64,000 bases of DNA from Candidatus Planktophila sp. (GCA_030649935.1 JAUSFN010000026.1:124001-188000); one strand, 5' to 3'; shown: positions 26,217 to 36,160, numbered from the stretch's first letter. A program made the numbers and translations. The notes: generated by a model from the sequence alone, not told the origin.

Positions 26217-28265
26217 CTACTCTTTGACTGAGCGCAACAGAACCTGAGCAACGTCGAAGACCTCAACATCGGAGCCTCGGGCCGTCATTCCATCGCTGGT
26301 CATAACGCGACAGAAAGGACAGGCCACGGCGAGCTCTTTCGCCCCGGTCGCTATCGCTTCATCGACACGGTTGAGATTGATCTGACTTCCCAGCTTCTCC
26401 TCCATCCACATACGGCCACCACCAGCACCGCAACAGAATGAACGCTCTTTGTTGCGCGGCATCTCAGAGATTTCAACGCCTGTTGCCTCAAGTAGTTCGC
26501 GCGGAGGTTGATAAATTTCATTGTGACGGCCCAGGTAGCAAGGGTCGTGATAAGTCATCGCGGTGTGGCTCATTTTTATTGGTAACAACTTCTTATCGCG
26601 CAGAAGTTGATTGAGTAACTGAGTATGGTGAAGCATTTCCAACTCAAAACCACTTTGTGCATAATCGCGACCAATAGTTGTGAAGCAGTGCGGACAGGTA
26701 ACGACAACCTTCTTTGTTCCCTTACTTCGCCCAGCAAAGACCTCTTTAAATGTTTCGATATTTTCAGCTGCCAAGATCTGATAGAGAAATTCATTGCCAG
26801 CTCGACGTGCAGGATCGCCCGTACACGTTTCTTTCTTCCCAAGAACTGCGAAGTTAACTCCGGCCATATAAAGAAGTTCAGCTACAGCCTTGGTTGTCTT
26901 CTTAGCGCGCTCATCATAAGCCCCCGCACACCCAACCCAAAATAAATACTCAACTTCATCGGGCAACGTGCCCTCAACAACTCGAATTGGAAAATCACAT
27001 TCGGCGATCCATGCTTCACGGTCATTTTTATTAGCACCCCAAGGATTACCGGTTTGTTCTAAGTTACGAAAAGTTCCACCGAGCTCACTTGGAAAGTTTG
27101 ATTCAACCAAAACTTGGAAGCGGCGCATATTAACAATGTGATCAATGTGTTCAATATCGACTGGACATTCATTTACGCACGCACCGCACGTTGTGCACGA
27201 CCACAAAACATCAAGTGAAATAGGTGCACCTTCTCCCGCCATCGCCTCATTTTCAACGGTTTTGGCAAAGGCATGATCGCGCATGGCCATAATCAAAAGC
27301 TTTGGAGAAAGCGGTTTTTCAGTGTGCCAGGCTGGGCATTGAGACTGGCAACGACCACATTCGGTACACGAAGTCATGTCCAACAAACCCTTCCAGGTTA
27401 TATCGGCACGGGTACCAAGTCCAAAGACATCATCATCTTTTGGATCTTCAAAATTAATTACCTCACCATGTGACAACATCGCAGGTAGTGGACCGAGTGA
27501 AGATTTACCATCAGCGTTACGTCGAAAAAAGATATTAAACGGTGCTAAGAATCGGTGCCATGCAACACCCATTGTTAAGTTACTAGCGATAACGATAAAC
27601 CAGGCCATCGAAACAACGATTTTTATCATTGCAATCAACTGCACTGCTGAGGTGAGTTGACCCAATGTCCATGATTTCAACTGGGAAGCAATAAACCAAG
27701 TTGTTACAAAATGCCGATTCCATTCGGTCTCATCAGATAAAGCGCCCTCTAAACCACGTAAAGCAATTACACAAAAAACGATCACAAGTATCGTTGCCTC
27801 TACGTAATAACCTTTCACCATTCCTGAACCATAAAAACGAGATGTCCGACCCTTTTTTGCAATCCGTGTGTATTGACGAATTCCGATCAACACGAGAATT
27901 CCAACACCCGTTGCCCATGCAATTAATTCAGTGAAGTATTCATATGGCCATAAATGTCCAATGATTGGTAGCGCAAACTCCGGAGTAATTAACTGTCCAT
28001 AAGCGGTAATCAGTGTTCCAAACAAAACGACAAAGCCGACCATGACGAACCAGTGGGCAAAACCCACGATCGTGAAGTTAAACATTTTGGTGTGGCCGAA
28101 GATTTCTCCAACTGCCATGCGAATACGCCTGCCGCGATCATTACTACGTGTTGGGTCGGGCTGACCTTTTTTATAGATACCTATTAACTGCCGAGTCCGA
28201 ATCGTTAACAATGCTAGGGCTACAACAGTGATTCCATAGGCAATAACAACGAAAAAAAGGTTCAT
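26217..28265 (-). CDS. etfD: Iron-sulfur membrane reductase, EtfD/heterodisulfide-reductase type
   Basis: Fusion protein of 682 residues. The N-terminal third has about five transmembrane helices like the nitrate-reductase gamma/HdrE heme-binding domain. Two 4Fe-4S motifs follow (CTECGRCQSQCPAW and CTTCGACVNECPVD), then two CCG domains (WVGCAGAYDERA..., and HDPCYLGRHNEIYQPPREL with RSFCCGAGGGRMW). This matches mycobacterial EtfD (Rv0338c), an electron-transfer flavoprotein:menaquinone oxidoreductase needed for fatty-acid oxidation. It would accept electrons from the acyl-CoA dehydrogenase encoded 4.5 kb away through ETF. TAGTCT (28272-28277 on the plus strand) lies 6 nt before the ATG; leaderless pattern. 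Confidence 0.9.
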   Translation of the reverse strand: MNLFFVVIAYGITVVALALLTIRTRQLIGIYKKGQPDPTRSNDRGRRIRMAVGEIFGHTKMFNFTIVGFAHWFVMVGFVVLFGTLITAYGQLITPEFALPIIGHLWPYEYFTELIAWATGVGILVLIGIRQYTRIAKKGRTSRFYGSGMVKGYYVEATILVIVFCVIALRGLEGALSDETEWNRHFVTTWFIASQLKSWTLGQLTSAVQLIAMIKIVVSMAWFIVIASNLTMGVAWHRFLAPFNIFFRRNADGKSSLGPLPAMLSHGEVINFEDPKDDDVFGLGTRADITWKGLLDMTSCTECGRCQSQCPAWHTEKPLSPKLLIMAMRDHAFAKTVENEAMAGEGAPISLDVLWSCTTCGACVNECPVDIEHIDHIVNMRRFQVLVESNFPSELGGTFRNLEQTGNPWGANKNDREAWIAECDFPIRVVEGTLPDEVEYLFWVGCAGAYDERAKKTTKAVAELLYMAGVNFAVLGKKETCTGDPARRAGNEFLYQILAAENIETFKEVFAGRSKGTKKVVVTCPHCFTTIGRDYAQSGFELEMLHHTQLLNQLLRDKKLLPIKMSHTAMTYHDPCYLGRHNEIYQPPRELLEATGVEISEMPRNKERSFCCGAGGGRMWMEEKLGSQINLNRVDEAIATGAKELAVACPFCRVMTSDGMTARGSDVEVFDVAQVLLRSVKE

Positions 28266-28301
28266 ACGTGAAGACTATCTCAAGCCAAGATAGCTCTTCA
28301 G

Positions 28302-29243
28302 CTAATTGGATGAAGAGTTATTCAAAAATCCCAATATTTTGACTCGCTGTCTATATCCACGATATAGAGCAACCACATTTCTGCTCAATAGAAAATACAA
28401 CATCGTAAGATTCCGAAAACGCAATAAAGCAAGTGACTTAATCACCGAAATCGCAAAAAAGCGGGCACCTTGAACTCTGCAATTTGACCAGAAGAGATAG
28501 CTGGCATGCGATTGTTTAAGTCGCCTAAGTTCCATGTCGGATGTTGCATACTTTTTAGTCACTGTATTTAAATCTTTCACGAGTAAATCTTCTTGCTTGT
28601 GTAATTGACCTGGAGAAAGGCGATAAAGAACTAATGGTTCCTTCAAAATCCCTACTTCCATTTCCGAAATTATTTCCAAGCATAAATCTAAACCCGCCGT
28701 CATTGAAAAAAATTCAGAGTACTTACCAAATTTTTCGAGAGTAGTTTTTTTCATTAAACCTGTAGATTCTATTAAACCCCCAAAACCAGTCATTTTTAAC
28801 CAACGAGAAATCATTTTCCGAGCGTCACCATTAAACACGACTCTAAAATTATGCAGTTGTCCCTCGCTAAAAATTACATATGAAGTCAACAACAATCCAA
28901 AATTTGGATTAGCAAGCATAGTAACCATTTGTAGTTCGAGTTTTGATGGTAACCAAAGGTCATCTCCATCCAAGAATGCAATGAACTCCCCTTCAGCTAG
29001 CTCAATTCCCAAATTTCGCGTTCGAGTCTGACCAAAATTTTCTTGGCTAATTACCCTCCAATTTCCAGGATGGCTCGTCACAAATTCACTAACTACTGCC
29101 AAGCTTCCATCCGTGGATCCGTCGTCAATAATCAAACATTCCCAGTTCGGATATGTTTGATTATAAACAGTCAGCAAAGTCTGCGTAATCCATTTCTCTT
29201 TATTGAAAACAGGAATTACAATCGAAACGAGGGAATTAGACAA
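28302..29243 (-). CDS. Family 2 glycosyltransferase
   Basis: Cytoplasmic GT-A glycosyltransferase of 313 residues. The N-terminal nucleotide-sugar domain has VSIVIPVFNKEKWITQTL, LIIDDGSTDGS and the DxD-type FLDGDDLWLP near residue 90. The C-terminal part is variable and lacks obvious transmembrane helices. The sugar and acceptor cannot be read. It overlaps the flippase-like gene by 8 bp, so the two probably work together in making a surface glycan. Base composition is more AT-rich than flanking genes, suggesting transfer. Confidence 0.88.
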   Translation of the reverse strand: MSNSLVSIVIPVFNKEKWITQTLLTVYNQTYPNWECLIIDDGSTDGSLAVVSEFVTSHPGNWRVISQENFGQTRTRNLGIELAEGEFIAFLDGDDLWLPSKLELQMVTMLANPNFGLLLTSYVIFSEGQLHNFRVVFNGDARKMISRWLKMTGFGGLIESTGLMKKTTLEKFGKYSEFFSMTAGLDLCLEIISEMEVGILKEPLVLYRLSPGQLHKQEDLLVKDLNTVTKKYATSDMELRRLKQSHASYLFWSNCRVQGARFFAISVIKSLALLRFRNLTMLYFLLSRNVVALYRGYRQRVKILGFLNNSSSN

Positions 29244-30423
29244 ATCTATTCTTCCTTTTCATGTAGATAAGCACGCCAGAATAGCTAATTAGAAATCCAA
29301 TAGGTACACCAATTATTCCCTGCAACTTTGAAAATACAATAGCTAGCGGGCCGGCGGAGAAGAATAGTATTAGTGAGGCTTTGTGTGTTTGAGAAGATGC
29401 CCCTAGGGACACTTTGTAGTTTCCCAACATTTGGAAAGCTCCACGCGCTAATTCTTGGAGAGCGAATACTAAACTGACACCCCATGGCAGAAGCCAGTCG
29501 GAACCTAACATATGCTCTATCAGGTATTGAGAAGTGAATATCATTCCTGAAATGATTCCCGTCAAGCCTACTAATAGAATTAATGGATTTCTCAGGTAAT
29601 GTCTCCAGAATTCAGATTTTGAATTGACTAGAATTTTTGAAAAGGAATCGGGAATAAACCTAAAGAAAGAAATGAAACTAGACATAACAGTGTATTTTCC
29701 GAGAAGAACAACTGGAAGAAACCAAGCAATAATTAAGCGATCAAATCTGTCAACTAATCCAAGTACTGTTCCGATAGAGTGATTTCCTTTACTCATCTTG
29801 AGGAATATCTTTGGGTTCCCGAACTCTATTTTTTTTGCAAATTCTGAACGAAGAGTAAAAAGACAGAGAGTAATTATTATAAAGTAGGAGCCGGCAAATG
29901 ACAAAAGAAGTCTGACTGCAATTGAGAGATCTGTAAGTGCTTCGCCTATAAAATAAAATGAAATTTGTAATAAAATGGTGAGAATGTCGAATTTTCCCGC
30001 GGTTCTGAACTTGTCAAAAGCAAAAAGAATTTCATTAAATATCAAGTGCAAAGCCGACATTACAAAATATATAAGTGAAACATAAATGAGTGGAAGAGGC
30101 AGGTTTCCTTTGTATATTGAAAAACCAATTAGTGCTAGGTAGAAGAGAATGAGTCCGGAAAATGTCTCAATAATAATCAATGAAATAAATGACGAAATAT
30201 TTTTTTCATTTCTTGCCATTTTTGGAAGGTTTCGGAGGGTCAGCGTCGTTCCTGAAGTGATGATAACTATTATCAAAATGCTAAAAGTCATTACAACTGC
30301 CACATAGGACCTGTTAACAACACCCAAGTCTTTGCTATAGAGGAAGGCAAATAGAAGAGATAGCGTTGTGGTGATTCCGCGGGCCGGTAAATAAAACCGA
30401 TACTCCCCTTTAAGAATCCTCAT
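29236..30423 (-). CDS. Wzx-like polysaccharide flippase/membrane protein
   Basis: Polytopic membrane protein of 395 residues with about twelve hydrophobic segments. The start (YLPARGITTTLSLLFAFLYS) and the middle LIFNEILFAFDKFRTAGKFD resemble the MATE/MOP-type polysaccharide flippases (Wzx). It would move an undecaprenyl-linked glycan across the membrane, perhaps the product of the overlapping glycosyltransferase. Codon use is strongly AT-rich (many Ile, Phe, Asn and Lys AT codons). TAGGGT (30430-30435 on the plus strand) lies 6 nt before the ATG; leaderless pattern. It is divergent from dnaK across 163 bp. Confidence 0.78.
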   Translation of the reverse strand: MRILKGEYRFYLPARGITTTLSLLFAFLYSKDLGVVNRSYVAVVMTFSILIIVIITSGTTLTLRNLPKMARNEKNISSFISLIIIETFSGLILFYLALIGFSIYKGNLPLPLIYVSLIYFVMSALHLIFNEILFAFDKFRTAGKFDILTILLQISFYFIGEALTDLSIAVRLLLSFAGSYFIIITLCLFTLRSEFAKKIEFGNPKIFLKMSKGNHSIGTVLGLVDRFDRLIIAWFLPVVLLGKYTVMSSFISFFRFIPDSFSKILVNSKSEFWRHYLRNPLILLVGLTGIISGMIFTSQYLIEHMLGSDWLLPWGVSLVFALQELARGAFQMLGNYKVSLGASSQTHKASLILFFSAGPLAIVFSKLQGIIGVPIGFLISYSGVLIYMKRKNRFV

Positions 30424-30485
30424 TAGGCGACCCTAATACTTGCGGGAATAAGTTCTGGAGTATCTAGGTTTACATAAGTAACAAA

Positions 30486-30529
30486 CCTGAGTCGCTTCGA
30501 CTCAACCTTTTGTGTAGTATGGACTCAGG
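30486..30529 (+). promoter_or_regulatory. HAIR element (HspR operator) and dnaK promoter
   Basis: CCTGAGT (30486-30492), 7-nt spacer, ACTCAAC (30500-30506) matches the HspR operator CTTGAGT-N7-ACTCAAG at 12 of 14 positions. An extra half-site, ACTCAGG (30523-30529), follows. TAGTAT (30515-30520) is a plausible -10. This predicts repression of dnaK-grpE-dnaJ-hspR by the operon's own HspR. Confidence 0.85.
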
Positions 30530-30586
30530 TTTACCGCAGGCCTCGACCCTACCCCAGGCTCGAGCGAGATAAAAGGAGCGTTAATA

Positions 30587-32428
30587 ATGGCTAGAGCAGT
30601 TGGAATCGACCTCGGAACAACAAATAGTTGCGTATCGGTCCTAGAAGGTGGCGAACCCACGGTTATCGCTAACGCAGAAGGCGCCCGCACGACACCGTCG
30701 ATTGTGGCATTCGCAAAAAATGGCGAGGTCCTCGTCGGTGAGGTAGCTAAGCGTCAATCAGTCACTAACGTCGATCGTACGATCCGTTCAGTGAAGCGTC
30801 ACATGGGCACTGACTGGTCTATCGATATCGATGGCAAAAAGTACACAGCACAAGAGATTTCAGCCCGCGTATTGCAGAAGCTAAAGCGTGATGCAGAATC
30901 GTACTTAGGTGAAACCGTGACAGACGCGGTTATTACAGTACCCGCATATTTTAATGATGCACAGCGCCAGGCAACAAAGGAGGCCGGAGAGATTGCAGGC
31001 CTCAACGTTTTGCGCATCATCAACGAACCAACAGCCGCTGCGCTCGCATATGGTTTAGATAAAGCCGAACAAGAGCAGACGATTCTTGTCTTCGACTTAG
31101 GTGGCGGAACTTTCGACGTCTCACTTCTTGAAATCGGGGACGGCGTTGTTGAAGTGAAGGCAACTAATGGCGATAACCACTTAGGTGGAGATGACTGGGA
31201 TCAAGCACTAGTTGATTTCTTAGTACAAAACTTTGGCGCACAAAACGGAATCGATTTAACTAAAGACAAGATGGCGATGCAACGTATTCGTGAAGCTGCA
31301 GAAAAAGCAAAGATCGAACTTTCATCTTCACAATCTGCATCCATTAACCTGCCATACATCACTGTGGATTCTGGAAAGAATCCGCTGTTTATGGACGAGA
31401 CAATTACGCGTGCACAGTTCCAACAGTTAACTGGATCATTACTTGATCGATGCAAGAAGCCTTTCCAGTCGGTATTAAAAGATGCCGGTATTCCTATTAG
31501 CAAAATTCAGAGTGTTGTACTCGTTGGCGGATCAACTCGTATGCCGGCAGTTGTTGAACTTGTTAAAGAGCTCACAGGCGGAAAAGAGCCTAATAAGGGC
31601 GTAAACCCTGATGAGGTTGTTGCCGTTGGAGCTTCCTTACAAGCCGGGGTCTTAAAAGGTGAAGTAAAGGATGTCCTATTACTTGATGTGACACCACTAT
31701 CTCTTGGTATTGAAACTAAGGGTGGAGTAATGACTCGTCTAATCGAGCGCAATACCACGATTCCTACAAAGCGCAGTGAAGTATTTACAACTGCCGATGA
31801 TAATCAGCCAGCGGTACAGATTCAGGCCTATCAGGGCGAGCGCGAAATGGCGGCTTATAACAAGAAGCTAGGCATGTTCGAACTAACTGGTCTGCCACCT
31901 GCACCACGTGGAGTTCCACAGATTGAAGTTACATTCGACATCGATGCCAACGGAATCGTTCACGTATCGGCTAAGGATCTCGGTACTGGTAAAGAGCAGA
32001 GCATGACTATTACTGGCGGCTCAGCACTTTCAAAAGATGAGATCGCACGCATGATGGAGGATGCCGAATCACATGCTGAAGAAGATCGTCAGCGCAAAGA
32101 AGAGGCAGAGATCCGCAACGCGGGTGACTCACTTCTTTACTCAACCCAAAAGTTCATTAAAGATAATGAAGAAAAACTCAGCGAGGGCGATGCACTCGAA
32201 AAGAAGACCGAGACAGAGGCAGCTCTTACCGAACTCCAAACCGCTCTCGGTGGCTCTAACTTCGAAATGATTAAGAGCGCAACTGAAAAAGTTGCAACTG
32301 TTAGTCAGGCTCTGGGTGCGGCTCTTTATGCCGGTGCAGCAGCGGCGGGAGCATCTGAGAGTGAAGGCGCAACGCATGAAGATGGCGTTGAAGACGCAGA
32401 AGTGATCGACGAAGAGCCAGCGAAGTGA
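30587..32428 (+). CDS. dnaK: Chaperone DnaK (Hsp70)
   Basis: Hsp70 chaperone of 613 residues. ATPase domain motifs: [18 protein letters not shown] at the N-terminus, [33 protein letters not shown] and [12 protein letters not shown]. The substrate domain has [14 protein letters not shown] and a helical lid, with an acidic C-terminus ending EVIDEEPAK. It folds nascent and stress-damaged proteins with DnaJ and GrpE, encoded just downstream. AAAAGGAG is the ribosome binding site. An HspR operator (HAIR-like) lies about 85 bp upstream of the start, so heat regulation by HspR is expected. Confidence 0.98.
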   Translation: MARAVGIDLGTTNSCVSVLEGGEPTVIANAEGARTTPSIVAFAKNGEVLVGEVAKRQSVTNVDRTIRSVKRHMGTDWSIDIDGKKYTAQEISARVLQKLKRDAESYLGETVTDAVITVPAYFNDAQRQATKEAGEIAGLNVLRIINEPTAAALAYGLDKAEQEQTILVFDLGGGTFDVSLLEIGDGVVEVKATNGDNHLGGDDWDQALVDFLVQNFGAQNGIDLTKDKMAMQRIREAAEKAKIELSSSQSASINLPYITVDSGKNPLFMDETITRAQFQQLTGSLLDRCKKPFQSVLKDAGIPISKIQSVVLVGGSTRMPAVVELVKELTGGKEPNKGVNPDEVVAVGASLQAGVLKGEVKDVLLLDVTPLSLGIETKGGVMTRLIERNTTIPTKRSEVFTTADDNQPAVQIQAYQGEREMAAYNKKLGMFELTGLPPAPRGVPQIEVTFDIDANGIVHVSAKDLGTGKEQSMTITGGSALSKDEIARMMEDAESHAEEDRQRKEEAEIRNAGDSLLYSTQKFIKDNEEKLSEGDALEKKTETEAALTELQTALGGSNFEMIKSATEKVATVSQALGAALYAGAAAAGASESEGATHEDGVEDAEVIDEEPAK

Positions 32429-32485
32429 GTGAACGAGACATAAGTGAGATGCAAAAGCATCGAGCATTGGAACTGGTCTAAATAA

Positions 32486-32983
32486 ATGACCACAGAGAGC
32501 GAAACAACGCAACCTGTAGATCAAGTAACCGAACTAGTTGACGATGTAACACCGGATCAGATAACTGATCCGGTGGTTACTCTCACTTATGATTTACAAC
32601 GACTTCAAGCAGAGTATGCCAACTATCGCAAGCGAGTTGAACGTGATCGTTCATTAGCGCATGAAATGGCAATCGGTGCGGTACTTACCGAACTATTGGC
32701 ATTGCTCGATGATGTTGATCGCGCAGAACAACACGGAGAATTAACAGGTGGATTTAAAGCCGTTGCCGATCAACTTAATGCAATCACAGCACGCATAGGT
32801 CTTGAAAAATACGGTACCGAAGGTGAAATCTTTGACCCGCAGATTCACGAAGCGCTCATGCACGACACATCAGCAGATGTGGCTGTTGCAACAGCTTCAA
32901 AGATTTTGCAGCCGGGCTATAAATACAAAGAGCGAATTCTGCGCCCCGCCCGTGTCTCTGTAACTGATCCAACGGGAGAGTAA
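32486..32983 (+). CDS. grpE: Nucleotide exchange factor GrpE
   Basis: Co-chaperone of 165 residues that releases ADP from DnaK. Acidic disordered N-terminus (about 40 residues), a long helix beginning LTYDLQRLQAEYANYRKRVE, and the C-terminal beta domain with LEKYGTEGEIFDPQIHEALM, the GrpE signature. It starts 57 bp after dnaK and ends 6 bp before dnaJ, within the HspR-controlled operon. Length is slightly short but complete. Confidence 0.96.
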   Translation: MTTESETTQPVDQVTELVDDVTPDQITDPVVTLTYDLQRLQAEYANYRKRVERDRSLAHEMAIGAVLTELLALLDDVDRAEQHGELTGGFKAVADQLNAITARIGLEKYGTEGEIFDPQIHEALMHDTSADVAVATASKILQPGYKYKERILRPARVSVTDPTGE

Positions 32984-32989
32984 GTATTC

Positions 32990-33910
32990 ATGGCCGCCAA
33001 AGATCTATATGAAAAGGACTTTTATAAGGTTCTCGGTGTAGATAAAAAAGCAGGCGCCGATGAAATCAAGAAAAAATATCGCTCGCTAGCTCGAGAGCTT
33101 CACCCCGATAAAAATAAAGGCGATGCCGTAAAAGAAGAGAAGTTCAAGGGCATTTCTGAGGCCTATGAGATCTTGTCCGATGCTAAAAAACGTGCCGAAT
33201 ATGACGAGGCGCGCTCACTCTATGAACGCGGTGGATTCCGTGCGCCGATGGGCGGACAAGGCCAGCAAGGTGGAGATTTCAACGACATCTTCGGCGGCGG
33301 AAACCCGCAGGATATCTTCGCAAATCTATTTGGTGGCGGTCGCCGCGGTCCACGCAAAGGTCAGGATTTACAGACCGAAGCGACGATTACATTTCGTGAA
33401 TCTATTTTTGGCACAACTTTGGATCTACGCCTTGCTACCGATCGCGGAGCGACACAGAACATCACAGCACGTGTGCCGGCCGGCGTTAACGATGGCGCCA
33501 AAATACGCGTCAAAGGCAAAGGAGCTGAGGGCGAAGCTGGTCCGGGTGACTTATTCATTCTCTTGCACGTAAAGCCTCATGCAATATTTGCACGCAAAGG
33601 TGAGAACTTAACTCTGACTTTACCGGTCACATTTGCCGAAGCCGCACTTGGCGCTGATATAAAAGTTCCGACGATGAGCGGTGATGATGTGACGGTTCGA
33701 ATTGCACCAGGAACATCCAATGGCCGGACCTTAAGAGTTAAAGGTCGCGGAATAACCAAGGGCTCAACGACGGGAGATCTTCTCGTGAGCGTTGACGTTC
33801 AGGTACCACAACGCGTTGATGGCAAAGCGTTAGAAGCGCTAAAAGTATTTGCTCATGAGACGGCCCATGAGAATGTACGCGCCGATTTAATCGCTAAGGC
33901 TAAGGTATGA
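32990..33910 (+). CDS. dnaJ: DnaJ co-chaperone lacking the zinc-finger domain
   Basis: J-domain protein of 306 residues. The J domain (residues 9-75) has the essential HPD in [10 protein letters not shown]; a Gly/Phe-rich linker follows ([20 protein letters not shown]), then two C-terminal beta domains with GTTLDLRL and the repeat [16 protein letters not shown]. None of the four CxxCxGxG zinc-finger repeats is present, so this is a class B (CbpA-like) protein although it sits in the position usually held by class A dnaJ in actinobacterial dnaK operons. It stimulates the ATPase of DnaK. It overlaps hspR by 4 bp (ATGA). Confidence 0.93.
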   Translation: MAAKDLYEKDFYKVLGVDKKAGADEIKKKYRSLARELHPDKNKGDAVKEEKFKGISEAYEILSDAKKRAEYDEARSLYERGGFRAPMGGQGQQGGDFNDIFGGGNPQDIFANLFGGGRRGPRKGQDLQTEATITFRESIFGTTLDLRLATDRGATQNITARVPAGVNDGAKIRVKGKGAEGEAGPGDLFILLHVKPHAIFARKGENLTLTLPVTFAEAALGADIKVPTMSGDDVTVRIAPGTSNGRTLRVKGRGITKGSTTGDLLVSVDVQVPQRVDGKALEALKVFAHETAHENVRADLIAKAKV

Positions 33911-34296
33911 GCGAGAATACTGAAAATAATCCCCCAGACGATGACGCCGCCGTCTATGTGATCTCTGTCGCTGCAGAAATCTCTGGACTGCATCCTCAAA
34001 CTCTGCGCCAATACGATCGATTAGGTTTAGTTTCTCCTAATCGCACCGAGGGTCGCAACCGTCGATATTCACTGCGCGATATCGCATTACTTCGTGCGGT
34101 GCAAAGATTAGTTGGAGAAGGCATTAACCACGCAGGGATTAAAAGAATTATTGATCTAGAGTCTGCGATGGCCAATATGGCTATTGAGGTTGCGCAGTTA
34201 CGTATTGAAGTTGATGCACTAATAGATGCAAATCCACCTAAAGGTTTAATGCGTCGAAATCGCACCGAGGTAATTCTCTACAAAGATAAAAACTAA
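33907..34296 (+). CDS. hspR: Heat-shock repressor HspR (MerR family)
   Basis: MerR-type repressor of 129 residues. The winged-helix region has [20 protein letters not shown], followed by [20 protein letters not shown], characteristic of HspR, and a short coiled-coil C-terminus. HspR binds HAIR sites with DnaK as co-repressor; such a site lies before dnaK, so this gene closes a feedback loop. It is translationally coupled to dnaJ by an ATGA overlap. Its 3' end overlaps the convergent RHH gene by 4 bp. Confidence 0.96.
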   Translation: MSENTENNPPDDDAAVYVISVAAEISGLHPQTLRQYDRLGLVSPNRTEGRNRRYSLRDIALLRAVQRLVGEGINHAGIKRIIDLESAMANMAIEVAQLRIEVDALIDANPPKGLMRRNRTEVILYKDKN

Positions 34297-34604
34297 GCAG
34301 ATTTTAAGTATTTTTCCAACGCTTCTCTGATAATCGAAGATGCAGTTTCCCCGCGGCGCTTAGCTTCTCTTTCAAGTGCAACTTTAAGTTTCTTTGGAAC
34401 TCTTGCCTTAATTTCAGGAGAGTGTATTTTTGGACCGGTCAAAGAGGGCCGACCAATAATCACGCCGAGATCCTTTTTTAGTATTCTTTCTACATAAGCA
34501 CTTGTTACACGCTTGCCATTTCTATCAAGAATTATTTCATGCTCTAAATCAACGTAGCGAGACCTCGCCGACGATTTTTTATTTAGCTTAGCTTTAGCAA
34601 CCAT
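34293..34604 (-). CDS. Ribbon-helix-helix protein, probable antitoxin
   Basis: Small basic protein of 103 residues. The last 40 residues contain a ribbon-helix-helix pattern (IKARVPKKLKVALEREAKRR then GETASSIIREALEKYL) like CopG/Arc antitoxins. The N-terminal 60 residues are Lys/Arg-rich with a short beta-like part (EIILDRNGKRVT). It starts 1 bp after the stop of a 78-residue gene that looks like a toxin, giving a toxin-first order as in BrnTA-type modules. It should bind the shared promoter and neutralise the partner. Identification of the RHH is good; the antitoxin role is inferred from size and pairing. Confidence 0.72.
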   Translation of the reverse strand: MVAKAKLNKKSSARSRYVDLEHEIILDRNGKRVTSAYVERILKKDLGVIIGRPSLTGPKIHSPEIKARVPKKLKVALEREAKRRGETASSIIREALEKYLKSA

Positions 34605-34605
34605 C

Positions 34606-34842
34606 TCACTTACCCCTTCTAAATCGATGCGGCATCACGTGTATAACTAGAATGCAATCTGGCAAAACAAGAGCTTCGATCTCCAAAATCAAACCTCGAT
34701 TATCAGGGCCAATCCAAATCAGTCGATCAGGATCACCTGAATCTCCATGGACTCGAATCGGTTGCACTGACTCGATAACAAAAACCGCTCTGGCTTTGCC
34801 TATTCGATGCTTGCGTGCCGATTGGGTGAAGTTTAAATCCAT
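34606..34842 (-). CDS. Small protein, probable toxin partner of the RHH gene
   Basis: Protein of 78 residues starting MDLNFTQSARKHRIGKARA and ending VIHVMPHRFRRGK. Arg/His-rich, with beta-strand-like blocks RLIWIGPDNRGLILEIEAL and CILVIHVMP. I recognise this as a recurrent small actinobacterial family found beside CopG-like proteins, but cannot name a Pfam family. The compact basic beta fold and toxin-first pairing suggest a BrnT/RelE-like RNase toxin; this is inference. TAATAT (34849-34854 on the plus strand) lies 6 nt before the ATG, the leaderless pattern. Confidence 0.6.
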   Translation of the reverse strand: MDLNFTQSARKHRIGKARAVFVIESVQPIRVHGDSGDPDRLIWIGPDNRGLILEIEALVLPDCILVIHVMPHRFRRGK

Positions 34843-34916
34843 ACCATCATATTATGTGCCACACAAAGAATCAAGAGAGTTTTATACTTGATTTGTGGAT
34901 AAAGATGAATAAACCC

Positions 34917-36155
34917 TTAAGCAGTTAAAAACGGGGTCCTTCCAGCCCACTTCCCAAGAATTTGCTCGGCGGGTGATTTCAAAATCGATTCAAGAACCGT
35001 GGCGTAGACATCCCTGAAATCCGTTGTTACCGCTAAATCTCCATCAACGAGTTTTGATAATGCTGGCTGGTCACCATAAAAACCACCCTTAACCTTTTCA
35101 CCTATCAGGAACATTGGCCCAGAAGTACCGTGATCGGTTCCTTGGGATGCATTGCCCTTTACTCTGCGACCAAACTCGCTGAAGACCATTACCGTGACGT
35201 CATTTAATCGGGTGGTTGATTTGAGTTGACTCATAAAACGAGTTAACGATGAAGAGACCACACCGAGCAGTTCGGCCTGAGCATTGGACTCATTGGCATG
35301 TGTATCAAAACCTCCAAGTGAGACCGACCAAACTTTTGTTGGAGACCCGGCAGCGATTAATTTTGCGACCACATCTAACTGTTGTGACAGATCACTTCCT
35401 CCACCTGCATTGCCACCATTTACCGTTGGCAGATCAACTGCGACTGGCGCCGGTGCTTTTAATATCGGTTGTATTGCCGTTGAAACCGAGAAGAGATTTC
35501 GCATTGATGTTGCCGCCGCTGCCATTAACTTTGAATCAGTAGGTGCAGGTTTTGAAAGTTTTATACATTGTGCTGCTAAAGCACCTTTTGGTATCAATAA
35601 TCCACCTAACGGTAGCGCTGATCCGGAAATCTTTGTTCCGGAAAGCATTGGCGGGAGTACAGATCCTAAAGAGATTGCGAGCATTGGATCTTCGGGTTGA
35701 GAATCTAACCAACGGCCCAACCAGCCACTATTAACGGCTTTGCCAGGGGATGCAGTCTGCCATTTTGCCATAGATGAAAAATGTGAGCGATCAGGTTTTG
35801 GATAGCCAACTCCGCGAATAATCGCAACTTTATTTTGATCCCACAGGTTCTTTATTCCTGTCATTGACGGATTTAAAGCTAGATCGGAATCAAGTGGCAA
35901 CATTGTTTCGGCTTGATATGAAATATCTGGTCGTGAAGAAAAATAAATCGGATCTTTATAAGGAATTACTGTATTTAGACCATCGTTGCCACCGTATAAA
36001 GTTACAACGACGACAATTGGTGTACCGGCTGCAAGAGGGCGGTCAATTGCCGCCTCGGCGATTTCATCAAAGGTTAAAAAATTCGCGGTGACTCCGACGG
36101 CAACTGCGCCAGTAGTTAATTTTAGAAACCTGCGTCGCGAAATCGTATCCATCAC
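34917..36155 (-). CDS. DUF1501 family protein, Tat-exported
   Basis: Exported protein of 412 residues. The N-terminus carries a twin-arginine signal (SRRRFLK then a hydrophobic stretch ending near EIAEAA), so it is folded before export. The body has the DUF1501 features YGGNDGLNTVIPY, VIRGVGYPKPDRSHF, and SEFGRRVKGNASQGTDHGT, a metal-binding-like segment that recalls alkaline-phosphatase/sulfatase-like folds. It follows the DUF1800 gene by 5 bp; this pair is widespread and probably functions together outside the membrane, but substrate and activity are unknown. Confidence 0.93.
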   Translation of the reverse strand: MMDTISRRRFLKLTTGAVAVGVTANFLTFDEIAEAAIDRPLAAGTPIVVVVTLYGGNDGLNTVIPYKDPIYFSSRPDISYQAETMLPLDSDLALNPSMTGIKNLWDQNKVAIIRGVGYPKPDRSHFSSMAKWQTASPGKAVNSGWLGRWLDSQPEDPMLAISLGSVLPPMLSGTKISGSALPLGGLLIPKGALAAQCIKLSKPAPTDSKLMAAAATSMRNLFSVSTAIQPILKAPAPVAVDLPTVNGGNAGGGSDLSQQLDVVAKLIAAGSPTKVWSVSLGGFDTHANESNAQAELLGVVSSSLTRFMSQLKSTTRLNDVTVMVFSEFGRRVKGNASQGTDHGTSGPMFLIGEKVKGGFYGDQPALSKLVDGDLAVTTDFRDVYATVLESILKSPAEQILGKWAGRTPFLTA

Positions 36156-36160
36156 TACTC

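Noticed and set aside
28302-30423. Prophage or IS element
   Set aside because: No integrase, transposase, phage structural gene or terminal repeats are visible; only a composition shift.
34894-34902. Single TTATCCACA on the minus strand before the small toxin gene
   Set aside because: A lone DnaA-box match without neighbours is expected by chance in DNA of this composition.
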